A program made the position numbers and the translations under genes. The notes under the pieces are model-generated. The model had not been told where the DNA came from, made no database searches, and saw only the letters and a program-made list of their open reading frames with translations. From the NCBI GenBank assembly GCA_024449915.1, contig JAMZAV010002198.1:45893-109892 (forward strand): a stretch of DNA of 64,000 bases. The letters run 5' to 3'. The stretch comes from Sweltsa coloradensis. Its lineage: Eukaryota; Arthropoda; Insecta; Plecoptera; Chloroperlidae. Shown here piece by piece: positions 23,780 through 34,859 of this stretch (its first letter is position 1; each line of letters begins with the position of its first letter).

Positions 23780-24176
23780 TAATATACTAATAAATGACAT
23801 GCCATGTGCAATAAGTGAAGGGGATAATATGCTTCTGTATGCAGATGACGCAACCACCACCCTTGCTCATGCACTTATAGAAACATTAGAAAAGACCGCT
23901 TTTATCAGTTTTAACGAAGTGGCGCAGTGGCTGCAACCAAATAACCTAATAATGAATAATAAGAAAACTAAATGTATGATATTCCCAAGGAAAAATTGGA
24001 AGAATCACAATATTTGTATCAGGTTATGTGATGAGACCTTCCTATTGAACAAATAGACACAGCAAAGTTCTTAGGACTGTATATTGACAAGTGCTTATCG
24101 TGGGAAAATACACACTGATTAGGTAGAAAATAAAATAAGCTCCAATATATATGTCTTACGTAAAATGAAAATATAT
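23780..24176 (+). pseudogene. Non-LTR retrotransposon RT, 5' part of a split ORF
   Basis: The frame contains INDMPCAISEG, the catalytic YADD of reverse transcriptase (about 23838-23850), then NNKKTKCMIF and, after a frame change near 24045, AKFLGLYIDKCLSWE. This is the palm/thumb order of Jockey/CR1-like LINEs. It is 5'-truncated and stops at 24176, where the LTR element begins. The same frame resumes at 41261 once a single ATAT is counted, so the interruption is an insertion. Confidence 0.88.
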
Positions 24177-25293
24177 TGTCATGTAACAGGGTAGTTTACC
24201 CTTGTTACTAGTTTTACTATAAGGATGGTTTCATTCGCCTGGTGTTATGGTTGTCACCTGTCGCAATCTCTGTAAACAACGAATGTTTTGGATGCATACG
24301 TAGGAATGTGGCGACTATGAAAAACGTATGGCGATAATTAAACAGTTACGTTCGTGTTGTTTTTTGGAAGAATGCGAACGTAGTTCAACAAGTTGACAAG
24401 GAATATTAAATGAGGCCAGGAGGGGAGTTTCCATACCTTACATCTTGAAGACGATGGTGGGAGTTAGGAGAAGACACGTGTTTGGCGACCAGACATGGAA
24501 GAATCCAGGAGGGGAACGAGAGAGGGGGTGCTGACTATGGACTTGAGCCTCATGGGAGGGGAGAGTGCGAGGAGCCCATGAGTTCGAGGCTTGGTGGTGA
24601 CCAAAGGGCGAGCAGATCGGAGAGTTGTATTTCGGCTTTCATGAAGACAAGGTGTCTTCTGCCGATCCGAGGACCAACCCTAGCGATTGGATCATCACCA
24701 GGACGAGGTGTCCATACTGAGTAATCACCTAAGAGAAACGCAAGCTGAGGAGACGAGGTTAAGAGTGCTCGTCACGCACCAACGTCCGCTAACACCACCC
24801 ACGCCCAACCGACGTTAACGCCCCCCGACGCCTACCGACGCCCACCGTCGAGAACGCTCGCCGACGCTCACGGCCGCCGACGCTCACCAACGACCATTGA
24901 CGTGCAGCTACAACCGTCGACGTCCGACCAGGGGGTCCAACGCCGTAACGACTCCTCCATACCAGGGTACGGGGTGAGGGTAAGCCTTGAGCACGTTAAC
25001 TAAAAATCTTAGAGTAACGGGTAGAATCCACGTTCCATGATAGCCGTACATGGATGAGCGATGACCATAGTGGGTCGTAACTCTTAATGCAGCAATTACA
25101 GTGTGTCTCTTTGGTTGAATCCGTGTTTAATTGAGTACAGAACCTAACTCTAATCCACATCCTGGAACCACCTATCGGTTATCCTGGTCACTAAATGGTG
25201 AATGTAACAATCAACAACAAACAGGCTACGCCCCAGATATAAGCCTACCGCTGATTCAACATCTACCAGCAGTTACATTCGTTATTTAGGACA
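24177..25293 (+). repeat. 5' LTR, 1117 bp
   Basis: TG...CA termini. It contains GGATGGTTTCATTCGCC, AGACACGTGTTTGG and a CCGACGCC(C/T)AC minisatellite at about 24780-24910. Frames within it (for example 24482-24724) are not proteins I recognise. Confidence 0.9.
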
Positions 25294-25312
25294 TGGTGGT
25301 GGCGCCGATCTG
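25294..25312 (+). promoter_or_regulatory. Candidate primer-binding site
   Basis: Directly after the LTR's terminal CA comes TGGTGGTGGCGCCGATC. A TGG start is what the CCA end of a tRNA primer would pair with. The tRNA was not identified. Confidence 0.6.
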
Positions 25313-25674
25313 ATTTGGTGTGTCTCTAGTGTGTGGTGAAGGATTAAGAATGGTTAATTACTTGGTAATTAGTTTGATTGTTGAATGGGTTAACAATGGA
25401 TTGATTAGAATGTGTTGATTTTTAATTACTAAGTAATTAAAATTTATTAAATATGTCCCGTCTTGGGCTATTTATTTTTGTCGGCGTAAGCATAATTGAT
25501 TATTAGGTACACTGAGCTTGATTGCAAGAGGTTAGGAATGTGTTGGATATTGCAACGTTGTGCATCGAGTTAGGTAATTCTGCTTGGGAGCTGGCTGGCT
25601 ATAGGGAAGCTACGATTACGCATGGATGAGATCATAAGCAACGTCTGGTCGAGATGTATTTCTTACCCTGCTAA

Positions 25675-26110
25675 AAATTCCAGTCATTTCCAGTTTACGA
25701 AATGGTTACTGGAACTGGAACTGGACATGACTGGACTCCCTTAACTGGAAGTAAGTAGCTTATGGTTCCATTTTGAATGGAAATAACTGGAACATGTATA
25801 AGCTGATATTAACTGGACATTACTGGTATGTTCTTAAGGGATGTAACTGGAAACCACTTCCACTTGCTTTAGCTGGACTTCTCTGGACACAACTGGAACT
25901 GGAACCTACTGGTAGTTGATTCCACAAGAATTTGGTGGCTATTAGTGGATATTACTGGAACTGGAAACCACTGGCAATAGCTTCCACTGGAATATGCTGG
26001 CTCTAAGTGGATATTACTGGAACTGGAAACCACTGGCAATAGCTTCCACTGGAATATGCTGACTCTAAGTGGATATTACTGGAACTGGAAACCTCTGGCA
26101 CACATCCACG
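25675..26110. repeat. Left subterminal ACTGGAACTGG repeat field
   Basis: More than 25 ACTGG or CCAGT pentamers. The last part is a 72-bp near-exact duplication (TAGTGGATATTACTGGAACT ... GGAATATGCTG) seen two to three times at 25940-26095. Confidence 0.85.
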
Positions 26111-26284
26111 CGCCTGTAACGCGCTCTAGTAGCAAATAAGCAAACGAAAAAATTAGATTCGAATAATCATTTAAATATTATATTAAATACTAATTCTTAC
26201 TATTTAATTCTCATTCCTACACCAATCGATGACCTGTAACTGGATACACAGCATATGTTAAATTGACACAATTATAAAGTTACA

Positions 26285-26375
26285 AGTTTTATCATGATGA
26301 ATGGTGACTTGAACTCGATCCGACTGGAACCCTGCATCTGAAAGCCAACACCTAGACCGTAGCGCCACAGAAGAC
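26285..26375 (-). mobile_element. tRNA-like SINE head, degenerate
   Basis: On the minus strand, TGTGGCGCTACGGTCTAGGTGTTGG (a box A-like stretch) is followed by CAGGGTTCCAGTCGGATCGAG (a box B-like stretch). No tail or copy was identified. Confidence 0.35.
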
Positions 26376-26567
26376 GATGAAGTTTACAGACAATAACCAC
26401 CTATATAGGATACAACAGCAAATCGACGCAACTATCGTAGACATTGTGCACTTGCGCTGTGGCCTACCTATATTAATACGTGTGTTATTCTTGAGTTTTA
26501 ATAGTATTGTTCAGTACTTGATCATAATTATTTTTAGTTAATAAATGTATATGGAAGCAGCAATTAA

Positions 26568-27336
26568 TTGGATGAGCGTAGCGAGCGGAAGCGAAGACTT
26601 CAATTTCAATGACCCCCCCAAAAATTTAGCTCCGGTGTTTTTTTTTGTTTTTTTTTCCGTCTGTTTGTTCGCTCTCTACCGGGCAAACGGCATATGCGAT
26701 CTTGATAAAAATTTAAAAGGACCTTCGTTTTCTCTGAACTTAGAGGTGTATTGTTTTTGGGTACAATCGAAGAAATATTTCTCATGAATATCGTACTTTT
26801 ACAATTATTTTCGATTTTTAGTGCGATATTTTCGTCACATTTGGGCCGATTCTGACCAAACTGGTGGGGCTACAACGTTCATATTTCACATGGACATTAG
26901 GATTATGGTGATGTACCTTTTGAAAGAAAAAGTTGAAAAAGTTAGCTAGAATTCATAGAAATAAAGGTTTTAATATTTGTTTTTCAATTTTTAGTACGAT
27001 ATTTTCGTCACATTTGGGCCGATTCTGACCAAACGGGTGGGGCTACAACGTTCAGATTACACATGGACATTAAGGTTATGGTGATGTAGTACCTTTTGAA
27101 AAAAAAGTTGAAAAAGTTAGTCAGAATTCACAGAAATAAAGGTTTTAATATGAGTTTTTTAAGTTTATAATAGTACTAATAAACAAGTAACAATAGAAAC
27201 TTGACAACAATCATCTACAATGCATTCAAAAAGCACTTGCAAAGGAAAAGTGCGAACAAACGCACAAAACGCAAACAAAAAACTTACCAAAAAAACGCTC
27301 ATCCATCAACGCGGCGGGACTTTAGCGTTTTCCTAG
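26568..27336 (+). mobile_element. Helitron-like family A element, diverged, 769 bp
   Basis: It starts TTGGATGAGCGTAGCGAGCG, ends GCGTTTTCCTAG and is flanked by A on the left and T on the right. CGCTCATCC lies just before the 3' hairpin (CAACGCGGCGGG...TAGCG). The interior diverges from the 5221 copy and holds a tandem duplication of about 178 bp (26810-26985, 26988-27160) with TTTGGGCCGATTCTGACC in each unit. The short frame at 26545-26787 is repeat-derived. Confidence 0.85.
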
Positions 27337-27775
27337 TACTTTATAATTAATTAAAACCAAGACTCTTAGACCGGGAGGATAGTTAAAAAAACACAAACAC
27401 ACGTACATTTACTACAGTCAGAAAAAAACACTTACTAAAATATAATATACTAATACTAATTAGACGAGTGAGCGAAGCGAATGAGGATTCTGTTACGCTC
27501 TACTCGATCGGGCCTTGGCCGTGAGCATTGTCCAATGTATGTATGTAAAATGTATGTATGTATGTTAAATGTCTGTCTGTCCGGGCTCATACGGCCGAAC
27601 GGCCAAATAGATTGAGCTGAAATTTTAAACACACATCCGTGACCAGGTAACTGAGAACTGCTAACAAAATAGCAATATCTGTTGCGATTTAAGCTCGCAA
27701 GAAATAAAAATGTGAAAAATGTGAACTTAGATTGCAAATGTTTACAATACCCATTAGTAAAATAGAACACAGCCT

Positions 27776-28177
27776 GTGAAAGTTTGCGATCAGATGAACC
27801 AAGTAAATGTTTTATTATTGTTTTGTTTTTATTTCTTCTGTCATTCTGTAAATGATGCTGAGCCATTGCTGGCTATCAAGGATACTATTATACACTTCGT
27901 TTGGGCTGGTGATGATCTACAAGAAACAGTGCGACGTATTTTATCTCGCAAACATCAGCTGGTAAGTAGGGTAGTATATTACTTTCCGAAACTAGAATGC
28001 GAGCTCTGGCAGTCGTTGTCGGGGACCCCATATTCTCCTAAAGACCTTTCCAACGACGACGACCAGGACAAAACGAACGATGACAAAGACGATGACGACC
28101 ACGACGCGCCTTTACCCGTGGCTATTTCTGACCAGCACCAGCATGGGATTTTCCTCCCTATATTATCCTCTAGGTAA
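27776..28177 (+). pseudogene. Captured gene fragment? acidic ORF, plus copy
   Basis: A 133-codon frame that I cannot assign to a family. It begins hydrophobic (VLLLFCFYFFCHS, possibly signal-like). It continues with RKHQL, a GELWQS-like box (ECELWQSLSGTP) and a D-rich tail (DDDQDKTNDDKDDDDHD). The last 70 codons resemble the minus-strand frame at 28442-28735, so the pair is an inverted duplication of one source. A GTAAGT lies directly after the CATCAGCTG codons (27961), so the source may have been spliced. Confidence 0.4.
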
Positions 28178-28190
28178 GAGTGGTGATTTT

Positions 28191-28393
28191 TGACCTAGCG
28201 GTTGTCGCACCCTTAATCCAAACTAAAACTAAATTGGGACGTATGGGATCAGCCTTTTCATAATAAAACGACGACAAACGGTTGACGCACCCTGAAACCA
28301 AAAACTATAATCCACTTTCTCTGTTCGCCTAGGCCTAAATATTTTATTTTTTTTGGGTTTATTTGGATTAAGGACGCGTCAACCGTTAGATCA
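28191..28393 (+). mobile_element. MITE with TGACCTAGCGG ends, copy 1
   Basis: 203 bp. The ends TGACCTAGCGGTTGTCGCAC and GCGTCAACCGTTAGATCA are imperfect inverted repeats of about 32 bp. The second copy, in opposite orientation, is at 29051-29254. The flanking GTGCATTA and the GACCAGCATGGG block are shared, so a larger unit was duplicated in inverted orientation. Confidence 0.75.
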
Positions 28394-28441
28394 TAATGCA
28401 CGACTCTAGCCTAGGGGATGGGGAGGAGGGGCCCATGCTGG

Positions 28442-28735
28442 TCAGAACCAGCCACATTCCAGCCCATTTCTCACGTCGTGGTCGTCATTGTCTTTGTCAT
28501 CGTTCGTTGTGTCATTGTCACCGTCGTCGGGGAGGTCGTCAAGGGAAGGGGGAGGTGTCCCCGACGACGATTGCCAGAGCTCGCCTCTGGTTTTGGGGAG
28601 TATAGTATACTTCCCTCTTATTAGCTGATGTTTGCGAGGTGGACCTTTTCTCTTGAATCGCCAGAGCAGCAGAACAATGCTCTGGGCCAATTCTACCCCA
28701 AACCCAGACGGAATCGTCTTTAATTTTTCATACAT
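28442..28735 (-). pseudogene. Captured gene fragment? acidic ORF, minus copy
   Basis: A 97-codon frame with a hydrophobic stretch (AQSIVLLLW) followed by basic RFKRK, then RKHQL, GELWQSSSGTP and a D/N-rich tail (DDGDNDTTNDDKDNDDHD). It parallels the plus-strand frame at 27776-28177 over its C-terminal part. Family unknown. Both copies lie within Helitron-like DNA, and Helitrons are known to pick up gene pieces, so capture is inferred. Confidence 0.4.
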
Positions 28736-28853
28736 TGACGCTGGAGGAAGTACCTGTTCTAAGGGTCATACAACGGCCGTTTTATTTAGCCTGGGGTGAA
28801 GCCTATCTGTTCAACAAGGGTCTGTGACCACAAATGTTTGTATAAAGATTATA

Positions 28854-28905
28854 CTAGGGAAACGCCAAAGCTGTCGTTGTTAGACGAGTGAGTGAGCCAT
28901 GTGTT
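28854..28905 (-). mobile_element. Helitron-like family B, isolated 3' end
   Basis: The minus strand reads GAGTGAGCC-complement ... CACTCGTCTAACAACGAC...TTTGGCGTTTCCCTAG, ending at 28854. No matching 5' end in this orientation was found. Confidence 0.65.
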
Positions 28906-29050
28906 TAGTCACCACATTACAACACACACATTACACACACATTACTTTTCTTCCCCCTACCTTGAAATCCTCCTTCCTCCCCTTACCCATGGCTGGTTCT
29001 GACCAGCATGGGCCCCTCCTCCCCATCCCCTAGGCTAGAGTCGTGCATTA

Positions 29051-29254
29051 TGACCTAACGGTTGACGCGTCCTTAATCCAAATAAACCCAAAAAATAAAA
29101 TATTTAGGTCTAGGCGAACAGAGAAAGTGGTTTATAGTTTTTTGGTTTCAGGGTGCGTCAACCGTTTGTCGTCGTCCTATTATGAAAAAAGGCTGGTCCC
29201 ATACGTCCCAATTTAGTTTTAGTTTGGATTAAGGGTGCGACAACCGCTAGGTCA
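29051..29254 (-). mobile_element. MITE with TGACCTAGCGG ends, copy 2 (inverted)
   Basis: 204 bp, the reverse of 28191-28393. The right end abuts AACGCCAAAGTCG, a truncated family B 3' end lacking CTAG. A third, partial end (GCATTATGGCCGGACAGTTG) is at 29368. Confidence 0.72.
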
Positions 29255-29951
29255 ACGCCAAAGTCGTTGTTAGACGAGTGAGTGAGCCATGTGTTGTGTA
29301 CCCGCTAACATTACTTTTCTTCCCCCTACCTTTGACCTCCCTAGCCTATCATTGGTTTAAAGTGGCGCATTATGGCCGGACAGTTGACGTGCCCTTAAAC
29401 TTAAAAACTTATAATTACCTAACTTAAATCCAATCAATGTTCACGGGTACTCAACACGTGGCTCTCTCACTCGTCTAACAACGACTTTGGCGTTTCCCTA
29501 GTAAATAATTAATAACACCATTACAATACACATTAATACCTTTGATGTTAGAGCCAAACTTTGCAGTGTCAGAATGCCAAATGTTCTATCTCACACGCTA
29601 TAGTTTTGAGCTAGAAGGACTTGAAGTTTCAGGTGGCGCCACATAATTAATTCGATCTTCAGATTTCAGACAACGTACGTAGGTCCTAAGCCTAGGGAAG
29701 GGCATACGGCCTACTGCTACTAACTCTACATGTCGAATACAAGCTTCTGTGCATGTAAACATTTAAGGCTTAACAAAAACAAACAAAAATAATAAAACGC
29801 ACACATTTTAAAGTTTGTGTTATATCTATTAATCGTCGGTTCTATAAGATCAAGTCGTCATTACATTTCACTCAAAATCGTGGGCGTCGCCATGTTCGAA
29901 ACGGCCGCGGCGGGAACAACATATTTACGATGATTCTTATTGGTTCGTTTC

Positions 29952-30093
29952 GAGATAGAACAGTTGCATTCTGATTCCGTTGCAATATTCAACATACGCT
30001 TTGGAGATAGAACACATGCATTTCGTACTGCAACTAAACAGTGGAGATAGAACAGTTGCATTCTGGCACTGCGACGTGTTGTCTCTATATAAA
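29952..30093 (+). promoter_or_regulatory. Candidate Pol II promoter with three upstream repeats
   Basis: GAGATAGAACA(GT/CA)TGCATT occurs at 29952, 30003 and 30043, followed by TATATAAA at 30086-30093. An AATAAA with a GT-rich follow-up lies at 30183. A reversed version of the box (AGAATGCCAAATGTTCTATC) is at 29571. TATA and polyA signals about 100 bp apart could be the U3-R of a solo LTR, or a free promoter inside the DNA element. No gene follows that I can identify. Confidence 0.4.
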
Positions 30094-31668
30094 GAGCTGT
30101 CTGTTGCGATGTTTGATGCGAGATTGTTACTCATTCTATAGAGTCGACGATATTGACGAGAGGCAATCTTTTCGTGATTTGCAATAAATGTGTGCCTAAA
30201 TATTGTGTTTCAGGGGAGAAAATTTGATTAAGTTACATTTGGGAAACATTGGTTTTAGGATTTAACAAGAGGATTTCGGAATTTCGTTGACTTTGTGCAC
30301 TTGTTTTTATAATATTTGACAATTAAATAATTTTTGTTTTTAAGATCTCGCTCCTCTATCTCTCTCTCTCTGCTTGCGGGAATTTATTGTGGGATAATAA
30401 TACATTATGATGAGTAGTGTCAGTTATCTCCAACTAATTTAGAGTATTTTAATTTCAGAATTATGATTCATTTGGTGCGATTCCAATCAGGGCATCATCT
30501 AACCGGTTTTAGCCTAAAACCAAAAAGCAAACTATTTTTCCTAAACCGATAATGAAGACATATGCGTTAACGTCCTTAATAATTTATTAAAAGTAAATAA
30601 TTATGGAGAAGGGTATACAAAACATGCATGATTACTTTGTTAGAAAATGCGTTATTAAGATAATATTACAGATAGTCTGTGTGTTTATTTCTTTTAACAA
30701 TGCACAATAGTTTTAAATTAGGAAACTTGTTTACTTGTCTACTATGCCTATAAAAAATAAACATTGTATAAGTGCTTGGAGGTTTCTAGGTTAATATTTT
30801 AAAGACATAATTGAAGTCCAAACTTTGCACTTCATTTGCTCATGACACATAAATGTGAAGGCTACATAGAATAAAATATACACCCTAAGGCGATGTACGT
30901 ATACATGGAAAAGAGTGACTGGTCTCAATTATTGTGTTTCGTTTAGTTGTTATTGCATATTCTAGCTGTGGTACTAAGCCGTTCCACTGGTTTTATTTCT
31001 TTGATGCATGCATCTATGATTGAGTATTTGTATTTTGGAGTGTGTGGATTATTACAAAAACCCTTGCTTTATGCGGATGCGGGTCTTAACCCGGCCACGC
31101 CCCATGGCGTGTATTACGCTCTAGACCTATGCCCAAATCGTCTTCACCGAGGATGGCTTTGTTTTCGTCAATGTGTTAGCGAGAGGGCAAAACGTGAGTG
31201 CTCCCTATACAGTAATCATTGCATTTCATCAATCAGGCCTTCCTGCCTACCCAGGCACCAATCAATAGTCATTTTATGATACATAGTAAAAATATGATTT
31301 TGGCTGTTTATTTTTGTCGCATTGACAGCAACAGCTGAGCAGTAGCTATCGCTATCTTAGCATTTCTAAAATGAATGAAACATTTGCAATTAAATCAAAT
31401 GTTGTTAAGAAACCAAAGAACGTCCACAGTGACGACGCTTTGGTACATCAGGAATCATTGATAATTTTGTTCCTTCACCACAAACACGCTTGCAAATAGT
31501 CCCTACTCTTTTTAACTTCTATTTTTAATAGAATATTAATATTGAAACAATATCAATAATAAAATGCATAATATTAATACTTCATTATCACTTTTGCTTT
31601 TCCTTATTTATTTAATAATTTTTTAGTTTTAGTTTTGCATAAAATTGTTAAGTCATACTCATAATTGC

Positions 31669-32290
31669 ATCACAGATATGTGGACTTTCGATGTAAATAA
31701 AGATTAGTATCAAAAGTGACCTTTCAGGTAATATGCGGGTTAATTAAATTCAGCTTAAAGTAAGGTAGGTATCCGAGTTGTGTTGGAGAGGTAACTATGT
31801 GACAAATAATTGCTCACAAATTACAAACATGCATTAGGATAAATATCATCATAAAGGTACTTATCAAATCCTACTCAAACCCCACACAATGTGAGTGAAT
31901 AACAAAAAAATACAAAATACAAATGCTGCTCACAAACAGCTCTTAAAGTCATCTCAGATGTGTGGACTTTTGATGCAAATAAAAAGTGTTATCAAAGTGA
32001 TAGTTCAAGTAACACTCTGAGTTAATTAAATTCAGCTTAAAGTAAGGTATCCGAGTTGTGTTGGAGAGGTAAGAATGTGACAAATAACAACCATTGCGTT
32101 GGGATAAATATCATAACAAAGGTACTTATTAAATCCGACTCAAACCTCACACAATGTGAGTGAATTCCATCAAAATAAACAAATACAAATTCTGCTCACA
32201 AACAGCTCTGAAAGTCATCACAGATGTGAGGACTTTCGGTGTGAATAAAATGTAGTATCAAAGTGACAGTTCTGGTAATACTCTGAGAGC
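31669..32290 (+). repeat. Tandem repeat, about 270-bp unit
   Basis: Units start CATC(A/T)CAGAT(A/G)TGTGGAC at 31669, 31950 and 32217. They share TTAATTAAATTCAGCTTAAA, CCGAGTTGTGTTGGAGAGGT and CACACAATGTGAGTGA. About 2.3 copies. Confidence 0.88.
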
Positions 32291-32522
32291 AAAACGAAAT
32301 TTGCTCATATTGGGTTAACTCTGTGTGCTAATAGAGAGGACTCAAAGGTTTGCATTTTTGCATGGAATATTTAATTCAGTCACATTCATCTCACATTTTG
32401 CTTACAATGTGTGGGGACTGACTTTGTGAGCTATGTGACAAAAATAAACACATCTCTGAGTGGTGTTGTGTTTACTGGGAATATGTCACTAGCATCAAAA
32501 CCCCTCAAAACTATATCAGTAA

Positions 32523-32770
32523 TTAGAAGAGGGAGCGAAGGGACTGAGGATACAATTCATATCAAACGGCGCTTATTCTGTTCTTCTGTACGTGTGTGTA
32601 TGTGTGTGTATGTGTGTGTGTGTACGCCGGAAATCAGCCGAACTGCTGAACAGATTGCGCTGAAATTTTACAGACATCCGGTACGAGTTAACTGAGAACT
32701 GCTAATCAAATCAGCTATATGCTAGATCCATTGCGATTTAAACCTACAATAAATAAAAATGTGGGTTAAA
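32523..32770 (+). mobile_element. Helitron-like family B-related 5' portion
   Basis: TTAGAAGAGGGAGCGAAGGG at the start, a GTGTGTATGT microsatellite, then AGATTGCGCTGAAATTTTAC and TAACTGAGAACTGCTAA. These are the same blocks, in the same order, as 27460-27680. No clear 3' end. Confidence 0.55.
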
Positions 32771-33239
32771 AATAAATAAAATACGTATTTTTAAAGTTGT
32801 TTTGTGTAGTATTTTAGAAGAAGTTATAAGGTGTTTTGCTGAACGGAAAAAAAGAGAAATTTATCGACGAATTTAATTTTTTGCGTAAACCCAGATGATT
32901 TGCAGAATATAAAATTAAAGCTGGGATTTCTTGGGGGCCAAGACCCCTAACTCCACCCTGATACAGTGATACGCCACTGGGTGGAGTACACTTTAAGTAG
33001 GTTTAATTATGTATAATTATGTGTAAATGTTTAGGATGAAGACATAAGATCATTTGAAAAATAAACAAAACGTATAGTATTAAGATAAGAATAAATTATG
33101 TAGACATTTGGACATGAATGAGCCACGAGAGTGTTTTTGCCACTTGAATATCACATGCTGCAGTTTCTTTCTGCGTTCAATCCATCGATTTATTAGTTAG
33201 TTAGGCGCTATCGGCCTACATTAATTTAAATGTGCATTT

Positions 33240-33589
33240 TTGGATGAGCGTAGTGAGCGAAGCGAAGATTCCATTTCACTACACTGGAGAAAAAAAATCG
33301 TTTTTTTTGTTGTATTTTTGTGTGTTTGTTAAATTAACACGATTCAGGCTAAACCGATACTCCAATTGCGATTAAATTTTCTGGAGACCTTCGAAATCTC
33401 TGAACTTAGAACTGCCACGTTTTTGAGCGCAATCAAAAAATATATTCTGATGAAAATCACAATTTTACTATTTTTTTCGATTTTTAAAAACTTTCTTCGA
33501 TTTATAACACCTACGTGCTTTATCCGATTGTAATGATTTGACACATGGCTCGCCCACTTGTCTATTAACGACTTTGGCGTTTTCCTAGT
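33240..33589 (+). mobile_element. Chimeric Helitron-like element, A 5' end and B 3' end
   Basis: The 5' end TTGGATGAGCGTAGTGAGCG and core are family A (CCGATACTCCAATTGCGAT-type block, 33350). The last 50 bp (CATGGCTCGCCCACTTGTCT, AACGACTTTGGCGTT, TTCCTAG) are family B. Length 350 bp, ending at 33589 before T. Confidence 0.7.
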
Positions 33590-34859
33590 AAAATTATCCT
33601 TATTGAAATTATCATTTTTTGGGTGTATTTTATGGTGGCGGATCTAGCCCTGATTCATGGGATTTATTTTCAAGATTTGCAGTTTTCACATAATTATTTA
33701 ACAAAAACTGTCTACGTATCTAGAGGGGGGGGGGGGGGGGCGAGTTCTATTTTGCAAAATCAGGATATGCTTGAAAATTTCAGCCGTTAGGGAGAAAATT
33801 TGCAAATTTACTACGAAAACACGTAAAATATCGAAAATGGCACAATATGGGTAATAATAATTAGCTGCGCAATCAAAATAGGAATCTCAAGGGGGGGTTA
33901 GGAATGGATGAATACCACTTTTTGAATTTTGAATATTTTGTTTGGAGGTGCTCCAAACAATCCGAGGGGTGCTTCAGGTCCTGAGCACCCACAGAGTCGG
34001 CGCCCCTGCTGTTAACACAATGCATACACCGCCCTTAAAAAGGACTGAAATGAAAATACATGAAAAGTAATTTTAGAAACTAACTAAGACTGTCCATTGA
34101 CTTAAGTTGTTTCTAAAATTATGTTTCAAAAATGAATTATTTGTGACCCTATCGAAAAATGATGGTGAATGATAATTATGTTGTTTCTATCCAGAACTGT
34201 CCGTAAAGTCGATCACAATATAATAATAATCAAAACTCAAATTCCAACAACGTCGGGTTGAGTGGTGTTCTTCACACCGATATATTCTAGTGCACAAAAA
34301 AATTCTTCGATCTAAATATGAAAAAAAATCCGGATATCGAAAATAATGAACTTATGGTGTTTCTAAAATTACATATTCAAATATAGCTTGCCCAACCCAT
34401 GCATGCGTCCGCGTATCGTGACTGCATGTCAAGCAACTGATGCAACGAATCACATATATTTTTTCAGACTTTTAACTGCATCTTATCACATTACGTTATG
34501 TATATAATTATGATTTGAATGTATTTATTTATAAACATTAAATATTAAATATTCATACTTAAGTGCTAGACCAACTTAGATTTAAGCAAACTTGACGATT
34601 ATAATATGTATGTACAATGTATGTACCCACAGGATGATTAATAAATTAAATAAAAAAAGCAGTTTAACAAGAACTGAATGACTACAAAAAATTGCAAACT
34701 ATAAAACGAAAACCTGAACAGAAAAAGAATGATTTTATGATTGTATTAATGAGAAAAAATTCTGTAGGTAAATTGTGTCTTGTTCCAGATCAATAAAGGT
34801 GATTTTTTTTATTGCATAAATAAAAATATGTTTTTAAAAATCTAGTCTTAAGTCTGGTG

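Larger units (their letters stand above)
27460..29501 (+). mobile_element. Helitron-like family B element, 2042 bp
   Basis: The 5' end is TTAGACGAGTGAGCGAAGCG and the 3' end is CTCACTCGTCTAACAACGAC...CGTTTCCCTAG. The design is that of family A with different sequence: start and subterminal complement match (TTAGACGAGTGAG with CTCACTCGTCTAA), then a short AACG/CGTT hairpin, then CTAG. The flanks are A and T. The interior has TGTATGTATG and TGTCTGTCTGTCCGGG, two facing acidic frames, two MITEs, and further minus-strand 3' ends at 28854 and about 29256, so it is composite. Confidence 0.72.

Noticed and set aside
23799..24056. RT frame as part of the LTR element
   Set aside because: The YADD frame lies outside the LTR and continues on the other side of the insertion at 41261; it belongs to the LINE target.
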